A stretch of 64,000 nt of DNA from Bacteroidetes bacterium GWF2_41_31 (GTDB lineage: Bacteria; Bacteroidota; Bacteroidia; Bacteroidales; F082): NCBI GenBank assembly GCA_001769215.1, contig MEOL01000035.1:117847-181846 (forward strand), given 5' to 3'. Of this stretch, positions 41,753 through 51,368 are shown piece by piece. The notes under the pieces are model-generated. The model was not told the origin of the DNA. It ran no database searches and worked only from the letters and a program-made list of their open reading frames with translations. Position 1 is the stretch's first letter. Every line of letters begins with the position of its first letter. The position numbers were made by a program, and so were the translations under genes.

Positions 41753-42571
41753 TTATTTAGTTCCTGATTCAACCGGACGATACCAACTGGGACTTCCGGA
41801 TACAAATCCGAACGAAAGCGTGTAAAACTTCTCAGCAGCTTCCACGTGTACCCAGTGCGAAGCTCCTTCGATGGTCACGATTTCAGCATGGGGAAAGTTA
41901 TAACGAATCTGACCATAATCTTCCGGAAGGATATAATCGGAGGCCCCGCCACGAATAAACAGCGTAGGTTTCTCAAATTTATTAATGGTGTCAATCCCAT
42001 CAAACATCTGGTCAAGATTTGGTTCAATACCTTCGATGTAGGTTTGCCAGTTGAAATGATTCCCATCTGACCTGCGAAGGTTTTTCATAACAAACTGTCT
42101 GATGCGCGTTTCCGGAATGTATGTTCGGATTTGATCCTCCACCTCCTGCCGATTTTCTACGAGATTAAAATTCACCTCCCTCATGGCTTTTATAATGGAT
42201 TTATGATTCTCGCGTGGGCCGTATGCCTTTAAAGTAATATCGACGATCAGGAGTTTTTTTACAAGATGTGGATTTTCCAAAGCAAAACGCATGGCTACTT
42301 TCCCTCCCAGCGAATGACCAATGATGATGGGGTTTTCAATTCCATGTTCATCAATAAAATCAAATAAATCATCTGTCAAAGCCAGGTAATTAAAATTTGG
42401 ACTGTGAGGGGATTGTCCGTGATTTCTTTGATCCGGGGCCCAAACTTCAAACCCCTCCATGGCCAGGCGGCGGGCAAATGTAACCCAGTTGTCGGAAACG
42501 CCAAACAACCCATGCAAAATGATGATTGGTTGGTTAAGTTCCTCTCCGTATCGCCTGTAAAACAATTGCAT
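41753..42571 (-). CDS. Alpha/beta-fold hydrolase
   Basis: 272 aa. LHGLFGVSDNW holds the oxyanion region, IGHSLGGKVA the nucleophilic Ser (about 97), and a late GASHWVHVE the catalytic His. Overall it resembles YbfF-like esterases. The substrate is unknown. It is convergent with tatC with 21 bases between the stop codons. Confidence 0.85.
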   Translation of the reverse strand: MQLFYRRYGEELNQPIIILHGLFGVSDNWVTFARRLAMEGFEVWAPDQRNHGQSPHSPNFNYLALTDDLFDFIDEHGIENPIIIGHSLGGKVAMRFALENPHLVKKLLIVDITLKAYGPRENHKSIIKAMREVNFNLVENRQEVEDQIRTYIPETRIRQFVMKNLRRSDGNHFNWQTYIEGIEPNLDQMFDGIDTINKFEKPTLFIRGGASDYILPEDYGQIRYNFPHAEIVTIEGASHWVHVEAAEKFYTLSFGFVSGSPSWYRPVESGTK

Positions 42572-42599
42572 ATCTATCTTGTTTTCAGTATTTTATTTT

Positions 42600-43295
42600 T
42601 CAATTATCTTCAAGAAGGTGTTTATTTACATCCACCATCTCGAAATGCTTTCTTATATAATGCACCATCACATAAATGATTGGTGTATCGCAGAGTGCGA
42701 ACATCACCTTAAAAAGATATCCGTTTAACATCAATTTCCAAAATAACTCCCACTCAATCACTCCAAAACCACAAAGCAATAACAGGACTGTTATTGTATC
42801 GACCAGCTGAGAGGTAATTGTCGAGAAATTGTTACGAATCCAAAGATGCTTGCCATGGGTTACCCGTTTCCAGAAATGGAAGACTTTTACATCCAGAAAC
42901 TGCGCAAACAGATAGGCTGCCAGAGAAGCACCAACCGCTATGTAAGTAAAGCCAAAGACCTTTTTAAAAACCACATTCCCAATGGGTGACCAAGTGGTGG
43001 CTTGAGCTTCGGTTGATACAACAACAATCAGCAAGGCAAAAAAACTGGCAAAAATCCCGGCTATAACCACCGAGTTAGCACGTTTGGAACCGTAAATTTC
43101 TGAGATAATATCAGTAATTAAAAAGGTAACGGGGTAAGCTATAATACCCACCGACAATTCAAAGTGATACCAGCCGAAAGGGTTCCAACTGAAGAACTTT
43201 TGAAATATCAGGTTACTGGTTACCAGTGATGTAATAAACAAACTGGCCAGAATTAAAAAAATAGTCTCAGCCTGACGGCGTTTTTTGGGCTCCAT
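42600..43295 (-). CDS. YhhQ-type queuosine precursor transporter
   Basis: 231 aa with six or seven membrane helices and the DUF165/VUT pattern (FLITDIISEIYGSKRA, FLDVKVFHFWKR, LVDTITVLLL). YhhQ imports 7-cyano- or 7-aminomethyl-7-deazaguanine for tRNA queuosine synthesis. It ends 28 bases from the hydrolase start and could share its transcript. No other queuosine gene is in the window. Confidence 0.88.
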   Translation of the reverse strand: MEPKKRRQAETIFLILASLFITSLVTSNLIFQKFFSWNPFGWYHFELSVGIIAYPVTFLITDIISEIYGSKRANSVVIAGIFASFFALLIVVVSTEAQATTWSPIGNVVFKKVFGFTYIAVGASLAAYLFAQFLDVKVFHFWKRVTHGKHLWIRNNFSTITSQLVDTITVLLLLCGFGVIEWELFWKLMLNGYLFKVMFALCDTPIIYVMVHYIRKHFEMVDVNKHLLEDN

Positions 43296-43327
43296 ATTCA
43301 GGCTAAAGTTAGAATTTTTCAGTCATG

Positions 43328-44041
43328 TTAAGAAAGTTGTCTCAAATACAATTGAATAGTATTTTCCAATCCATAATACAACGCATCGCTGATCAGGGCA
43401 TGGCCAATGGAAACCTCTTCGATAAAAGGAATCTGCTGACAAAAATATTTTAAATTTTCAAGGCTCAGGTCATGGCCAGCGTTTATGTCGATTTTTATCT
43501 CATGAGCTATCCTGGCTGCCTCCACAAAAGGCGCGATGGCTCTTTCCCTGTTTAAGGAATACTGTGCCGCATAACTTTCGGTATACAACTCAACACGGTC
43601 GGCGCCAACAGCCTGTGCCCCAATAATATATTTCTCAACCGGATCGACAAAAACAGAAGTCCGTATGCCCTCCTTTTTAAAACGGCCGATTACTTCAAAC
43701 AAAAATGCATGATAGGCGATGGTATCCCATCCATGGTCAGAGGTCAGCTGATTTGGATCATCGGGAACCAGGGTCACCTGATCGGGCTTAAACTTTAACA
43801 CCAGTTCAATAAACTGCGGAGTTGGGTTGCCTTCGATATTAAACTCTGTCTTTACCAACGGTCGCAATATTTCAACATCTGAATAACGGATATGTCGTTC
43901 ATCAGGACGGGGATGCACGGTAATTCCCTGGGCACCATATCGTTCACAATTTGCCACAAACGCAACTAAGTCGGGCTGGTTGCCACCACGCGCATTGCGC
44001 AGTGTAGCAATTTTATTTACATTTACACTTAACTTGGTCAT
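43328..44041 (-). CDS. pdxJ: Pyridoxine 5'-phosphate synthase
   Basis: 237 aa from ATG 44041 (MTKLSVNVNKIATLRNARGG). TIM-barrel enzyme joining 1-deoxyxylulose 5-phosphate with 3-amino-2-oxopropyl phosphate. Typical landmarks are RGGNQPDLV, GITVHPRPDERHI, NIEGNPT, VTLVPD and INAGHDL. It shares a compact divergent promoter with dtd. Confidence 0.95.
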   Translation of the reverse strand: MTKLSVNVNKIATLRNARGGNQPDLVAFVANCERYGAQGITVHPRPDERHIRYSDVEILRPLVKTEFNIEGNPTPQFIELVLKFKPDQVTLVPDDPNQLTSDHGWDTIAYHAFLFEVIGRFKKEGIRTSVFVDPVEKYIIGAQAVGADRVELYTESYAAQYSLNRERAIAPFVEAARIAHEIKIDINAGHDLSLENLKYFCQQIPFIEEVSIGHALISDALYYGLENTIQLYLRQLS

Positions 44042-44046
44042 GTTGT

Positions 44047-44064
44047 TAATTTTGCACAAAATTA
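44047..44064. promoter_or_regulatory. Head-to-head -7 boxes of pdxJ and dtd
   Basis: TAATTTTG on the plus strand (44047-44054) and TAATTTTG on the minus strand (44057-44064) lie back to back around a 2-base centre, so one near-palindrome can drive both genes: pdxJ leftward with a leader of about 12 bases, dtd rightward with about 34. Confidence 0.6.
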
Positions 44065-44091
44065 ATAAATTGCTGACCAAAACAGAGAACT

Positions 44092-44544
44092 ATGAGGGTT
44101 GTTATTCAAAGGGTTTCCCGGGCATCGGTAAGTATAGATAAAAAAATAAAATCAAGTATCCAACACGGTTTAGTAATCCTTTTAGGTATTGAATCGACTG
44201 ACGGCGAAGCTGATATTGATTGGCTTACAGGAAAAATTGTCAGGCTCAGGGTATTTGATGATGAAACAGGTGTAATGAACAAATGTGTCTCAGAGATTGC
44301 CGGTGACCTCATCGTGGTAAGCCAGTTCACGTTACATGCCAGCACAAAAAAAGGAAACCGCCCCTCCTATATACGTGCAGCAGCACCTGAATTTGCTAAA
44401 AAACTGTATGGTGATTTTCTCAATTCACTTGAATTGAAGCATGGGAAACCCATTAAATCAGGTGAATTTGGTGCCATGATGGAGTTAGAGTTGGTAAACA
44501 GTGGACCCGTAACCATCATCATTGACTCTAAGAATAAAGAATAA
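44092..44544 (+). CDS. dtd: D-aminoacyl-tRNA deacylase
   Basis: 150 aa. The N-terminus MRVVIQRVSRASV, the SQFTLHAS motif and the late NSGPVTIII with the Gly-cisPro pair are diagnostic of DTD, which removes D-amino acids (and Gly from tRNA-Ala) from mischarged tRNA. Full length. Confidence 0.96.
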   Translation: MRVVIQRVSRASVSIDKKIKSSIQHGLVILLGIESTDGEADIDWLTGKIVRLRVFDDETGVMNKCVSEIAGDLIVVSQFTLHASTKKGNRPSYIRAAAPEFAKKLYGDFLNSLELKHGKPIKSGEFGAMMELELVNSGPVTIIIDSKNKE

Positions 44545-44555
44545 CAAGCGCGCAA

Positions 44556-45326
44556 TTACTTTCGGCTGTTCCTACGTCTTTCCTTTTCTTTTTCAGTCAG
44601 GTATTCTTCTATCGCCATGGTCATACTAGGCGCTGTTTGGGTCGGAGCCGGAATGTCAAGTCTATAGCCTGCCTCGTTTACCGCTGTGGCAGTTGTAGAT
44701 CCAAAAGCAGCGAAAAGTTGGCTGCTTTGATTAAAACCCGGGAAATTACTTTGCAGCGATTTAATACCCGCGGGACTAAAGAAAATAATCAGATCGAATT
44801 TTTCCAGGTCAATGTGCGAAAGATCGGATGCTACAGTGCGGTAAATAATGGCGTTGGTATAATTAATTTTTGCATTATCAAGCAAGTCCAACATCGATCG
44901 TTTGTGAATATCCGAGTTAGGAAGCAGGAACTTTTCTTCAGAATGTTTAAGGATAACTTCTACCAGATCGGGAAAATTTTGCTTCCCATAAAATATTTTA
45001 CGTTTGCGATACTGAACGTACTTTTGAAGATAATATGCGATAGATTCAGAAATACAAAAATATTTCATCGAATCAGGGATGTCGAATCTTAATTCTTTTG
45101 CCATCCGGAAAAAGTGATCAACGGCATGACGACTGGTCAGAATAACCGCGGTGTGATCGGTAAAAGAACCCTTCGCCCGTCTAAAGTCCTGCGCTGTGAC
45201 ACCTTCGACTTTGATAAATTTCTCGAATACAATGTTGACGTTGAATTTGGCACTCAGTTCCCCGTAAGGGGATTTTTCCAGATCGGGGGGTTGCGGCTGA
45301 GAAACCAGAATGTTTTTTATCTTCAA
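44556..45326 (-). CDS. hemD: Uroporphyrinogen-III synthase
   Basis: 256 aa with the loose HemD pattern: two Rossmann-like halves, LTSRHAVDHFF, FFSPAGIKSL and FAAFGSTTATAVNEAGY. It closes the tetrapyrrole ring for haem and sirohaem. Haem demand is high here given over twenty c-type haem sites in nearby genes. The DUF4271 gene just upstream in transcription is its usual Bacteroidota neighbour. Confidence 0.9.
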   Translation of the reverse strand: MKIKNILVSQPQPPDLEKSPYGELSAKFNVNIVFEKFIKVEGVTAQDFRRAKGSFTDHTAVILTSRHAVDHFFRMAKELRFDIPDSMKYFCISESIAYYLQKYVQYRKRKIFYGKQNFPDLVEVILKHSEEKFLLPNSDIHKRSMLDLLDNAKINYTNAIIYRTVASDLSHIDLEKFDLIIFFSPAGIKSLQSNFPGFNQSSQLFAAFGSTTATAVNEAGYRLDIPAPTQTAPSMTMAIEEYLTEKEKERRRNSRK

Positions 45327-45384
45327 TTTACTTCAATCTTATGGTTCCTAAATAGAGTTTACTCCTAAAAATCAATACCGAATG

Positions 45385-46311
45385 TTATGATAAACTACCA
45401 AGATAAAGGAGTTTAAAAACAATGAACAATGGTATCAATTCGAGGCTGCAAAGGTATAAAATAAAATGAAGCATTGTGAATCTTGTGCTCGAAATTCCGA
45501 TACCCACTGTTTGGGCCCACCTAAAAACCTGCATACCCAATGCAATCAACAAGGCCAAAATCAAAAAAAAAGTATGAAATGAAAAGATCGAGAGTATCAA
45601 CAATGGGAGCAAAACAACCCCCAGGGCATTTTCCACGTTACGATCCAGTTTTAACTGCCTCTCAGATAAGACACCGGCTTGAAAAATAAATGATATAATT
45701 TTAATTACCATTCGCCGATAAAACCAAAAGGATGCAATAGCCAGAAAAATAAAAAGGAACAACTTGTAATTGAATTCTGTCAAAAAGAAATAGGGAGTGT
45801 ATTCTTCAAGTAAAAAAAAAGCCAGTAGGGCATGCGTAATCAGAAAGTTGAGCCAGAAAAACATATCTACAATTAAACCCGGCGCATTTACAACATTTCC
45901 TTTGCCTCTTGAAAACGAAAACCGGTCGCCTACCGAGAACTCGTAATAAAAACGATCGGGCATATACCAACGTAAAATTGAAATACCTGCCAAAAGAAAA
46001 AATAAGATGTAAATAAGTATTCCGAAATGATTGTTCAAATTTTCTTTCGGAACTATTTCAATTGGTGCTGTCTGTAAAAATGTAAAAAATTCAATCGGCA
46101 CTCCATTTGATAGGCTATCTGAAACCGAAATAGTGGTATCGCATTGAATTACCCATGGGTTCAATTGTTCAAATATGTTCAGCGAATCATTCATTTCAGT
46201 TGGTTGTGCTTCGGCGAGCAAAGATAATCCAAACATTGATAATTGAATTGGAATCGCTTTTTCTTCCTGATCATTTCCAAAGATCAACATTCTTATAAAT
46301 ATTGAATTCAA
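45385..46311 (-). CDS. DUF4271 membrane protein
   Basis: 308 aa. An N-terminal soluble segment of about 100 residues precedes some seven hydrophobic helices (from about 98: IYILFFLLAGISILRWY). The segment RFYYEFSVGDRFSFSRGKG is typical of DUF4271. The family lies next to hemD across Bacteroidota; its function is unknown. The start is uncertain: MNSIFIRM is the first ATG, with the next Met at residue 8. Confidence 0.82.
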   Translation of the reverse strand: MNSIFIRMLIFGNDQEEKAIPIQLSMFGLSLLAEAQPTEMNDSLNIFEQLNPWVIQCDTTISVSDSLSNGVPIEFFTFLQTAPIEIVPKENLNNHFGILIYILFFLLAGISILRWYMPDRFYYEFSVGDRFSFSRGKGNVVNAPGLIVDMFFWLNFLITHALLAFFLLEEYTPYFFLTEFNYKLFLFIFLAIASFWFYRRMVIKIISFIFQAGVLSERQLKLDRNVENALGVVLLPLLILSIFSFHTFFLILALLIALGMQVFRWAQTVGIGISSTRFTMLHFILYLCSLELIPLFIVFKLLYLGSLS

Positions 46312-46405
46312 ATAAACATTTAATTAATTGAATTCATGATTATTAGCAATGTGAAAGAATTGTTAAATAATTCACAATTAAGCCCGTGAATACGAAAAAT
46401 AGTAC

Positions 46406-46413
46406 TAATTTTG
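46406..46413 (+). promoter_or_regulatory. -7 box (TAATTTTG) of pta
   Basis: TAATTTTG lies 24 bases before the pta ATG. A clear TTTG at -33 is lacking. Confidence 0.45.
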
Positions 46414-46437
46414 CGTCCTTAAAATTGCAACCGTACC

Positions 46438-47448
46438 ATGGAATTAATTAAACACATTCACGAAGAAGCCAAAAAAGCCAATAAGACGATTGTGCTTCCT
46501 GAAGGATTAGAAGAACGCACGCTTCAAGCAGCAGACTATGTTCTTAAACATGGTCTCGCCAAAATTATTTTGTTGGGAAACGAAGAGGAAATCCAAAGTA
46601 AAGCAAAAAAATTACAGTTGGCCCATCTCAACCATGCAACTGTGATCGACCCGCTGAGTCATGCCAATAAAGCGCGATATGCCAACATGTTGTGGGAATT
46701 AAGAAAGGGCAAAGGGGTGACCCTCGAACAGGCAACTCGGTTGACAGAAGACCCTTTATACCTCGCTACTTTAATTATTAAGGACAACAAGGCGGATGGC
46801 GAAGTGGCCGGGGCTAACAATTCCACCGGCGATGTGCTACGTCCCGCTTTTCAGATAATAAAAACCCTACCAGGAGTATCTGCCGTTTCGGGTGCATTTA
46901 TTATGTTATTGAATAACACGGAATACACCGACAATGGAATCCTGGTCTTTGCTGATTGTGCGGTAAACCCGGATCCCACAGTACAGGAGCTGGCAGAAAT
47001 TGCTGTTGAAACTGCCCGGACAGCCAAAAACATTGCCGGCATTGAGCCACGCGTGGCCATGCTTAGTTTTTCAACTAAGGGCAGCGCTAAACATCCGAAG
47101 GTAGACAAAGTGGTTGAAGCCACCAAACTGGCCAGGTTAATGGCTCCTGAATTGAAAATTGATGGCGAATTGCAGGCAGATGCAGCCATCGTGAGAATAA
47201 TAGGTCAAAAAAAGGCACCCGGTTCCGAAATTGCCGGCCACGCGAATGTACTGGTTTTCCCTTCACTTGAAACCGGAAACATTGCTTACAAACTGGTTGA
47301 ACGCCTGGCAGGAGCCGAAGCCGTCGGCCCTGTTTTACAAGGCATGGCTGCTCCCATCAACGATTTATCGAGGGGATGCTCGGTAAACGATATTATTAAC
47401 ATGATTGCCATTACTGCCAATCAGGCAAATGGATTATACAAACAGTAG
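46438..47448 (+). CDS. pta: Phosphate acetyltransferase
   Basis: 336 aa, the short single-domain form. [44 protein letters not shown], and the late [18 protein letters not shown] are characteristic. It converts acetyl-CoA to acetyl phosphate. Acetate kinase is encoded two genes downstream, giving the acetate-forming, ATP-yielding branch of fermentation. Confidence 0.95.
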   Translation: MELIKHIHEEAKKANKTIVLPEGLEERTLQAADYVLKHGLAKIILLGNEEEIQSKAKKLQLAHLNHATVIDPLSHANKARYANMLWELRKGKGVTLEQATRLTEDPLYLATLIIKDNKADGEVAGANNSTGDVLRPAFQIIKTLPGVSAVSGAFIMLLNNTEYTDNGILVFADCAVNPDPTVQELAEIAVETARTAKNIAGIEPRVAMLSFSTKGSAKHPKVDKVVEATKLARLMAPELKIDGELQADAAIVRIIGQKKAPGSEIAGHANVLVFPSLETGNIAYKLVERLAGAEAVGPVLQGMAAPINDLSRGCSVNDIINMIAITANQANGLYKQ

Positions 47449-47477
47449 AACCCTAATTTTATTAACTATACAATAAT

Positions 47478-48437
47478 ATGAGTCAGCTATCTGAATTTAG
47501 CCTGGGCGACAAACTAAAACCTAAAGGCGTTATACAAACCGTTGGAATAGTAGGTTGCGGGGAGGTTGGCCAGGAACTTACCATTATGATTACAAATTCC
47601 GGCATGGATGTGGTATTTATCGATGTGGACGAAGCCCGGATTAAAGAAATATTTCAACAGTTGGAAGTAAAGCTTGACGACATCATCAGGCATTGGGGAA
47701 TTACCAAATCGGAAAAAAGGTTAATCCTGTCGCGAATTACAGGCAGCACCGAGTTTTCGAGTTTGGCGAAGTGCGAAATTGTGATTGAAACAATTGCCTC
47801 ACGCAAGTCGGGGACTATGATTGAAGTGCGCAAAACTATTTTTAAGCAGATCGAAAAAGAAGTTAGCCCTGACACACTGATTTCGTCCAACATTAGTACG
47901 ATCATGGTTTCGGACTTAGCAGAAGTCCTAAAAAAACCCGACCGTGCCATCGGGATGCACTTTATCGAGCCTATCGAGAAAGTTCAAATCGTGGAAGTTG
48001 TTCGTGGACGACATTCATCAGAGTTGTCATTTGAAACGGCTTCCCGATTTTGCAGCATGCTTAACAAAAAGGTGATTGAGGTACATGAATCACCCGGAAA
48101 TATCAGCACGCGGATGATTATTCCATTGATTAACGAAGCCTGCGAACTCCTCATGGAAGGTGTTGCTTCGATCCAGGATATTGACGAAACCATGCGTGAG
48201 GCAGCGGGAAACAATTCGGGGCCTTTTGAACTGGCCGATCGCGTTGGACTGGATAAAATCCTAAAATACATGGACAACCTCTATGCTGAATATGGCGATA
48301 AAAAATACAAGGCCTCGCCCATCATCAAAAGGTTGGTCAGGGCCAATTATCTGGGCAGACATGTTGGCAAAGGTTTTTATAATTATCAAAGTGGTAAACC
48401 TGTTGGAAATACCATTACCTGCTCAATAATCAGATAA
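47478..48437 (+). CDS. Divergent 3-hydroxyacyl-CoA dehydrogenase family protein
   Basis: 319 aa. NAD-binding GIVGCGEVGQEL (about 24-35) and the His-Glu dyad (GMHF...VEVV) are kept, as are HESPGN and GPFELADRVGLD of the C-terminal domain. In the usual HFFNP motif the sequence is HFIEP, so the catalytic Asn is replaced. It lies between pta and ackA with 29- and 18-base gaps, an unusual position. It may act on 3-hydroxybutyryl-CoA, or have another substrate. Confidence 0.8.
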   Translation: MSQLSEFSLGDKLKPKGVIQTVGIVGCGEVGQELTIMITNSGMDVVFIDVDEARIKEIFQQLEVKLDDIIRHWGITKSEKRLILSRITGSTEFSSLAKCEIVIETIASRKSGTMIEVRKTIFKQIEKEVSPDTLISSNISTIMVSDLAEVLKKPDRAIGMHFIEPIEKVQIVEVVRGRHSSELSFETASRFCSMLNKKVIEVHESPGNISTRMIIPLINEACELLMEGVASIQDIDETMREAAGNNSGPFELADRVGLDKILKYMDNLYAEYGDKKYKASPIIKRLVRANYLGRHVGKGFYNYQSGKPVGNTITCSIIR

Positions 48438-48455
48438 ATATTTAAGCGCTCAAAA

Positions 48456-49649
48456 ATGAAAATTATTGTACTGAACTGCGGAAGTTCATCCATCAAATAC
48501 CAACTCTTTGAAATGCCTGCCAAATATGTAATTGCCAAAGGTTTGGTTGACAAAATAGGATTAAAAGGCAGTGCCATTATACATGAAAAAACGGGTAGCC
48601 CGTCAGTTAAAATTGAGGGTGAAATACTAAACCACCAGCAAGGAATTGAATATTTGCTTGGTATATTGATCAGCAAAGAATATGGTTCCATCAGCGCAAT
48701 TGAAGAAATTGAAGCCGTCGGGCACCGGGTTGTTCACGGAGCTGAAGAATTTAGCGGCAGCGTTTTGATTACGGAAGAGGTAACCCATGCGCTTGAAGTC
48801 TCAACAGAATTGGCTCCATTACACAACCCTCCAAACTTAAAGGGTATCTATGCCATGCAACAATTGCTCCCCGATGTAAAACAAGTTGGGGTATTCGATA
48901 CCGCGTTCCACCAAACCATGCCGGAACACGTGTACTTATACGCTGTTCCCTATGTGTTGTACGAAAAATATAAAATCAGGAGATATGGTTTTCATGGCAC
49001 AAGCCATAAGTATGTAGCCTTGCGTGCCTGTGAAATACTAGGAGTAGAGTTACATACTCAAAAGATCATTACTTGCCATTTAGGCAATGGAGCCTCCATT
49101 ACTGCGATTAAGGAGGGCAAATCATTCGACACATCCATGGGAATGACGCCTACCGAAGGTTTGATGATGGGTACCCGTTCGGGTGATATTGATGCCGGCG
49201 CATTGCTTCATATTGCGGATAAGGAAGAAACCAGCATTGGATATACCCGTACACTACTAAACAAATTCTCAGGTGTGGTAGGCATTTCAGGCGTTTCGTC
49301 CGATATGCGCGATGTGGAAAAAGCGGCAAAGGAGGGAAATCACAGGGCACAGGTTGCGCTGGACATGTATGCCTACAGGGCAAAAAAATATATTGGTTCC
49401 TACGCCGCAGGTCTGGAAGGTGTCGATTTAATTGTATTCACCGGAGGTATAGGTGAAAATGATGTGGAAACCAGAAAAAATATCTTACACGGTCTTGATT
49501 TTCTGGGTATTGAAATCGATCCTGAAAAAGAAAATGTCAGAGGTAAAGAAGCCGTTATCAGTACTAAAAGATCAAAAGTGAAGGTTATGGTGGTGCCCAC
49601 CGATGAAGAACTCATGATTGCAAACGATACGTATGAGATTGTTTCGTAA
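48456..49649 (+). CDS. ackA: Acetate kinase
   Basis: 397 aa. VLNCGSSSIKYQ at the N-terminus, GHRVVHG, GFHGTSHKYV, HLGNGASI and FTGGIGEND are the acetate-kinase signatures. The length matches AckA rather than butyrate kinase. It transfers phosphate from acetyl phosphate to ADP. Last gene of the pta operon, followed by a strong terminator. Confidence 0.96.
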   Translation: MKIIVLNCGSSSIKYQLFEMPAKYVIAKGLVDKIGLKGSAIIHEKTGSPSVKIEGEILNHQQGIEYLLGILISKEYGSISAIEEIEAVGHRVVHGAEEFSGSVLITEEVTHALEVSTELAPLHNPPNLKGIYAMQQLLPDVKQVGVFDTAFHQTMPEHVYLYAVPYVLYEKYKIRRYGFHGTSHKYVALRACEILGVELHTQKIITCHLGNGASITAIKEGKSFDTSMGMTPTEGLMMGTRSGDIDAGALLHIADKEETSIGYTRTLLNKFSGVVGISGVSSDMRDVEKAAKEGNHRAQVALDMYAYRAKKYIGSYAAGLEGVDLIVFTGGIGENDVETRKNILHGLDFLGIEIDPEKENVRGKEAVISTKRSKVKVMVVPTDEELMIANDTYEIVS

Positions 49650-49659
49650 AGCAACCATC

Positions 49660-49699
49660 AACCAAAAAAAAAGCCGCGAAAGCGGCTTTTTTTTTGGTT
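49660..49699. terminator. Bidirectional terminator after ackA
   Basis: A nearly perfect hairpin: GCCGC / GCGGC core with a 3-4-base loop, flanked by nine A and nine T residues and AACC/GGTT. It serves ackA and the convergent beta-barrel gene. Confidence 0.92.
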
Positions 49700-49702
49700 T
49701 AA

Positions 49703-51295
49703 TTACCATCCCACCAGGGTGATACCCGCACTAAATGGATATAACTCTGGTCCTCTGTCTTTTTTAAACATTGTGTTAAGCGAATAGGTGGCATATAAAT
49801 TGACAATGCCATAACCCAATCGAACAGACAAATCAAATTTAAAGGGAGACAATTGATAACTATTGAAATCCTTTGCAATGTTCCGGTTACCGCCTGAAGG
49901 GGATTTCATATTCTGCACAACCTGTCCTGTAACCGGATCTTTCAATTGAAATTCCTGGTTTGGTTCGTTAAAATAGACCTTGGTATGTGTGCTAAGCCGG
50001 GCACTTACAATGGCTCCTGCAGCGAAATGAAACCTGTGGGAACGCATGTTTTGGTTGGACTGAATCTCTAAAAACAAGGGGACAGTTAAATAGAACGAGG
50101 TGAGCTTGGTTTTGCGCACTGAAATCCCATCCATATAAAAACCCTGAATATCACTGCTGTCGGGCGATAAAAAGGTAGGATGGTTAAACCTGTAGTTATT
50201 CCATGATAAACCTAATCCTGTTACCAATCCCAGGTTATCACTCTTTCTGCAAAGAGAAATATTTTGTTCATATAGGTTCAGGTTCACATTAATCGATTTT
50301 TCCATTTGAAGATCGAGATACTCATCAGCCTTTGCCAGGTCCATATTGAAATCAGGAGTCAGATAGCCATTCAGACCTATATCCACGCCACCCCAACTGC
50401 CATTGAACTTACGCGGACGGTTTCTTTCCCATTTCACATTGCCGTCATCCGAAACAACGAGCCGGTGATTGCCCAGGGCAACAACAGTAGTATCCCCGTC
50501 AACCACCTCAAAATCCAGGTTTCCCAATGAAACTTTTGTGGTATCAGAATAATTGTGACGGTCCGATGTCACCCTTGTTTCACCAACCATGGTTATGCTG
50601 GTGGCATTTTTACCATTTCTAACGACAACAACCTCAGGGTTTTTAACGTAGTTTACATCGGAAGCTCCCGATGCATCGTAAGCCAGGGAGGAGGTCGCGT
50701 TTACATTGCAATTGCTGGCCCCGCTGGCCCTGACAACTGAATTGGTGGTCACAAGTGAGTTGGCTTTTATTTCTGAAGCCCCGCTGCACTCAATGTTACT
50801 TACGGTTGCATTTCCTGCCAAAACAACTTCAGATGCACCCGAAGCATTGACCATGATGGCGGCATAATCCAGATGGAGAGCGACTTCAGATGCCCCACTG
50901 ACAGTCAGTTCCAATTCATCACCCTTCAGGGTTCCTTCGGTTTTTACCTCTGCTGCCCCTGAAACCCTTAAGCTTTTGAGCGTAGGAACAGTGACATAAA
51001 AACGCATCTCGGTATATTTCCGAATGACTTTTGTGGTTTCAAATTGCAGGGTACTATTTCGAACTTCTACTTTTACAAATTCCTGCAAATTGGCATCGGT
51101 TTCAACAGTTACTCCATATACATCACCGGGCATGATGACCAAATCATGGGCACTTCCAAGTTTAATTGCATCGAAAGGCTCTACGGTTCGGTCTTGTTTA
51201 ACAAGTTCTCCGTTGCCTTTAAGCTGGGCCTGAGCCAGAGGTGAGGTTGCGAGTGTGAACAACCCCATAAAAATTATAATGACTACTTTGTTCAT
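49703..51295 (-). CDS. Head-GIN (DUF2807) domain protein with C-terminal beta-barrel
   Basis: 530 aa. A signal peptide (ending AQAQ) is followed by a DUF2807 beta-helix (about 25-230) with repeated SGASEV units, and a C-terminal outer-membrane barrel of the PorT type (about 330-530). Fusion of the two is seen in Bacteroidota surface proteins. Possibly an adhesin or structural outer-membrane protein; no enzymatic motif. Confidence 0.82.
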   Translation of the reverse strand: MNKVVIIIFMGLFTLATSPLAQAQLKGNGELVKQDRTVEPFDAIKLGSAHDLVIMPGDVYGVTVETDANLQEFVKVEVRNSTLQFETTKVIRKYTEMRFYVTVPTLKSLRVSGAAEVKTEGTLKGDELELTVSGASEVALHLDYAAIMVNASGASEVVLAGNATVSNIECSGASEIKANSLVTTNSVVRASGASNCNVNATSSLAYDASGASDVNYVKNPEVVVVRNGKNATSITMVGETRVTSDRHNYSDTTKVSLGNLDFEVVDGDTTVVALGNHRLVVSDDGNVKWERNRPRKFNGSWGGVDIGLNGYLTPDFNMDLAKADEYLDLQMEKSINVNLNLYEQNISLCRKSDNLGLVTGLGLSWNNYRFNHPTFLSPDSSDIQGFYMDGISVRKTKLTSFYLTVPLFLEIQSNQNMRSHRFHFAAGAIVSARLSTHTKVYFNEPNQEFQLKDPVTGQVVQNMKSPSGGNRNIAKDFNSYQLSPFKFDLSVRLGYGIVNLYATYSLNTMFKKDRGPELYPFSAGITLVGW

Positions 51296-51368
51296 AATAC
51301 ACGTTTTAAAGTTTTAGGGTATGACGCAAAGGGTTGTCGATTTGTTACAGCATGGTGTTGATTTTTTA

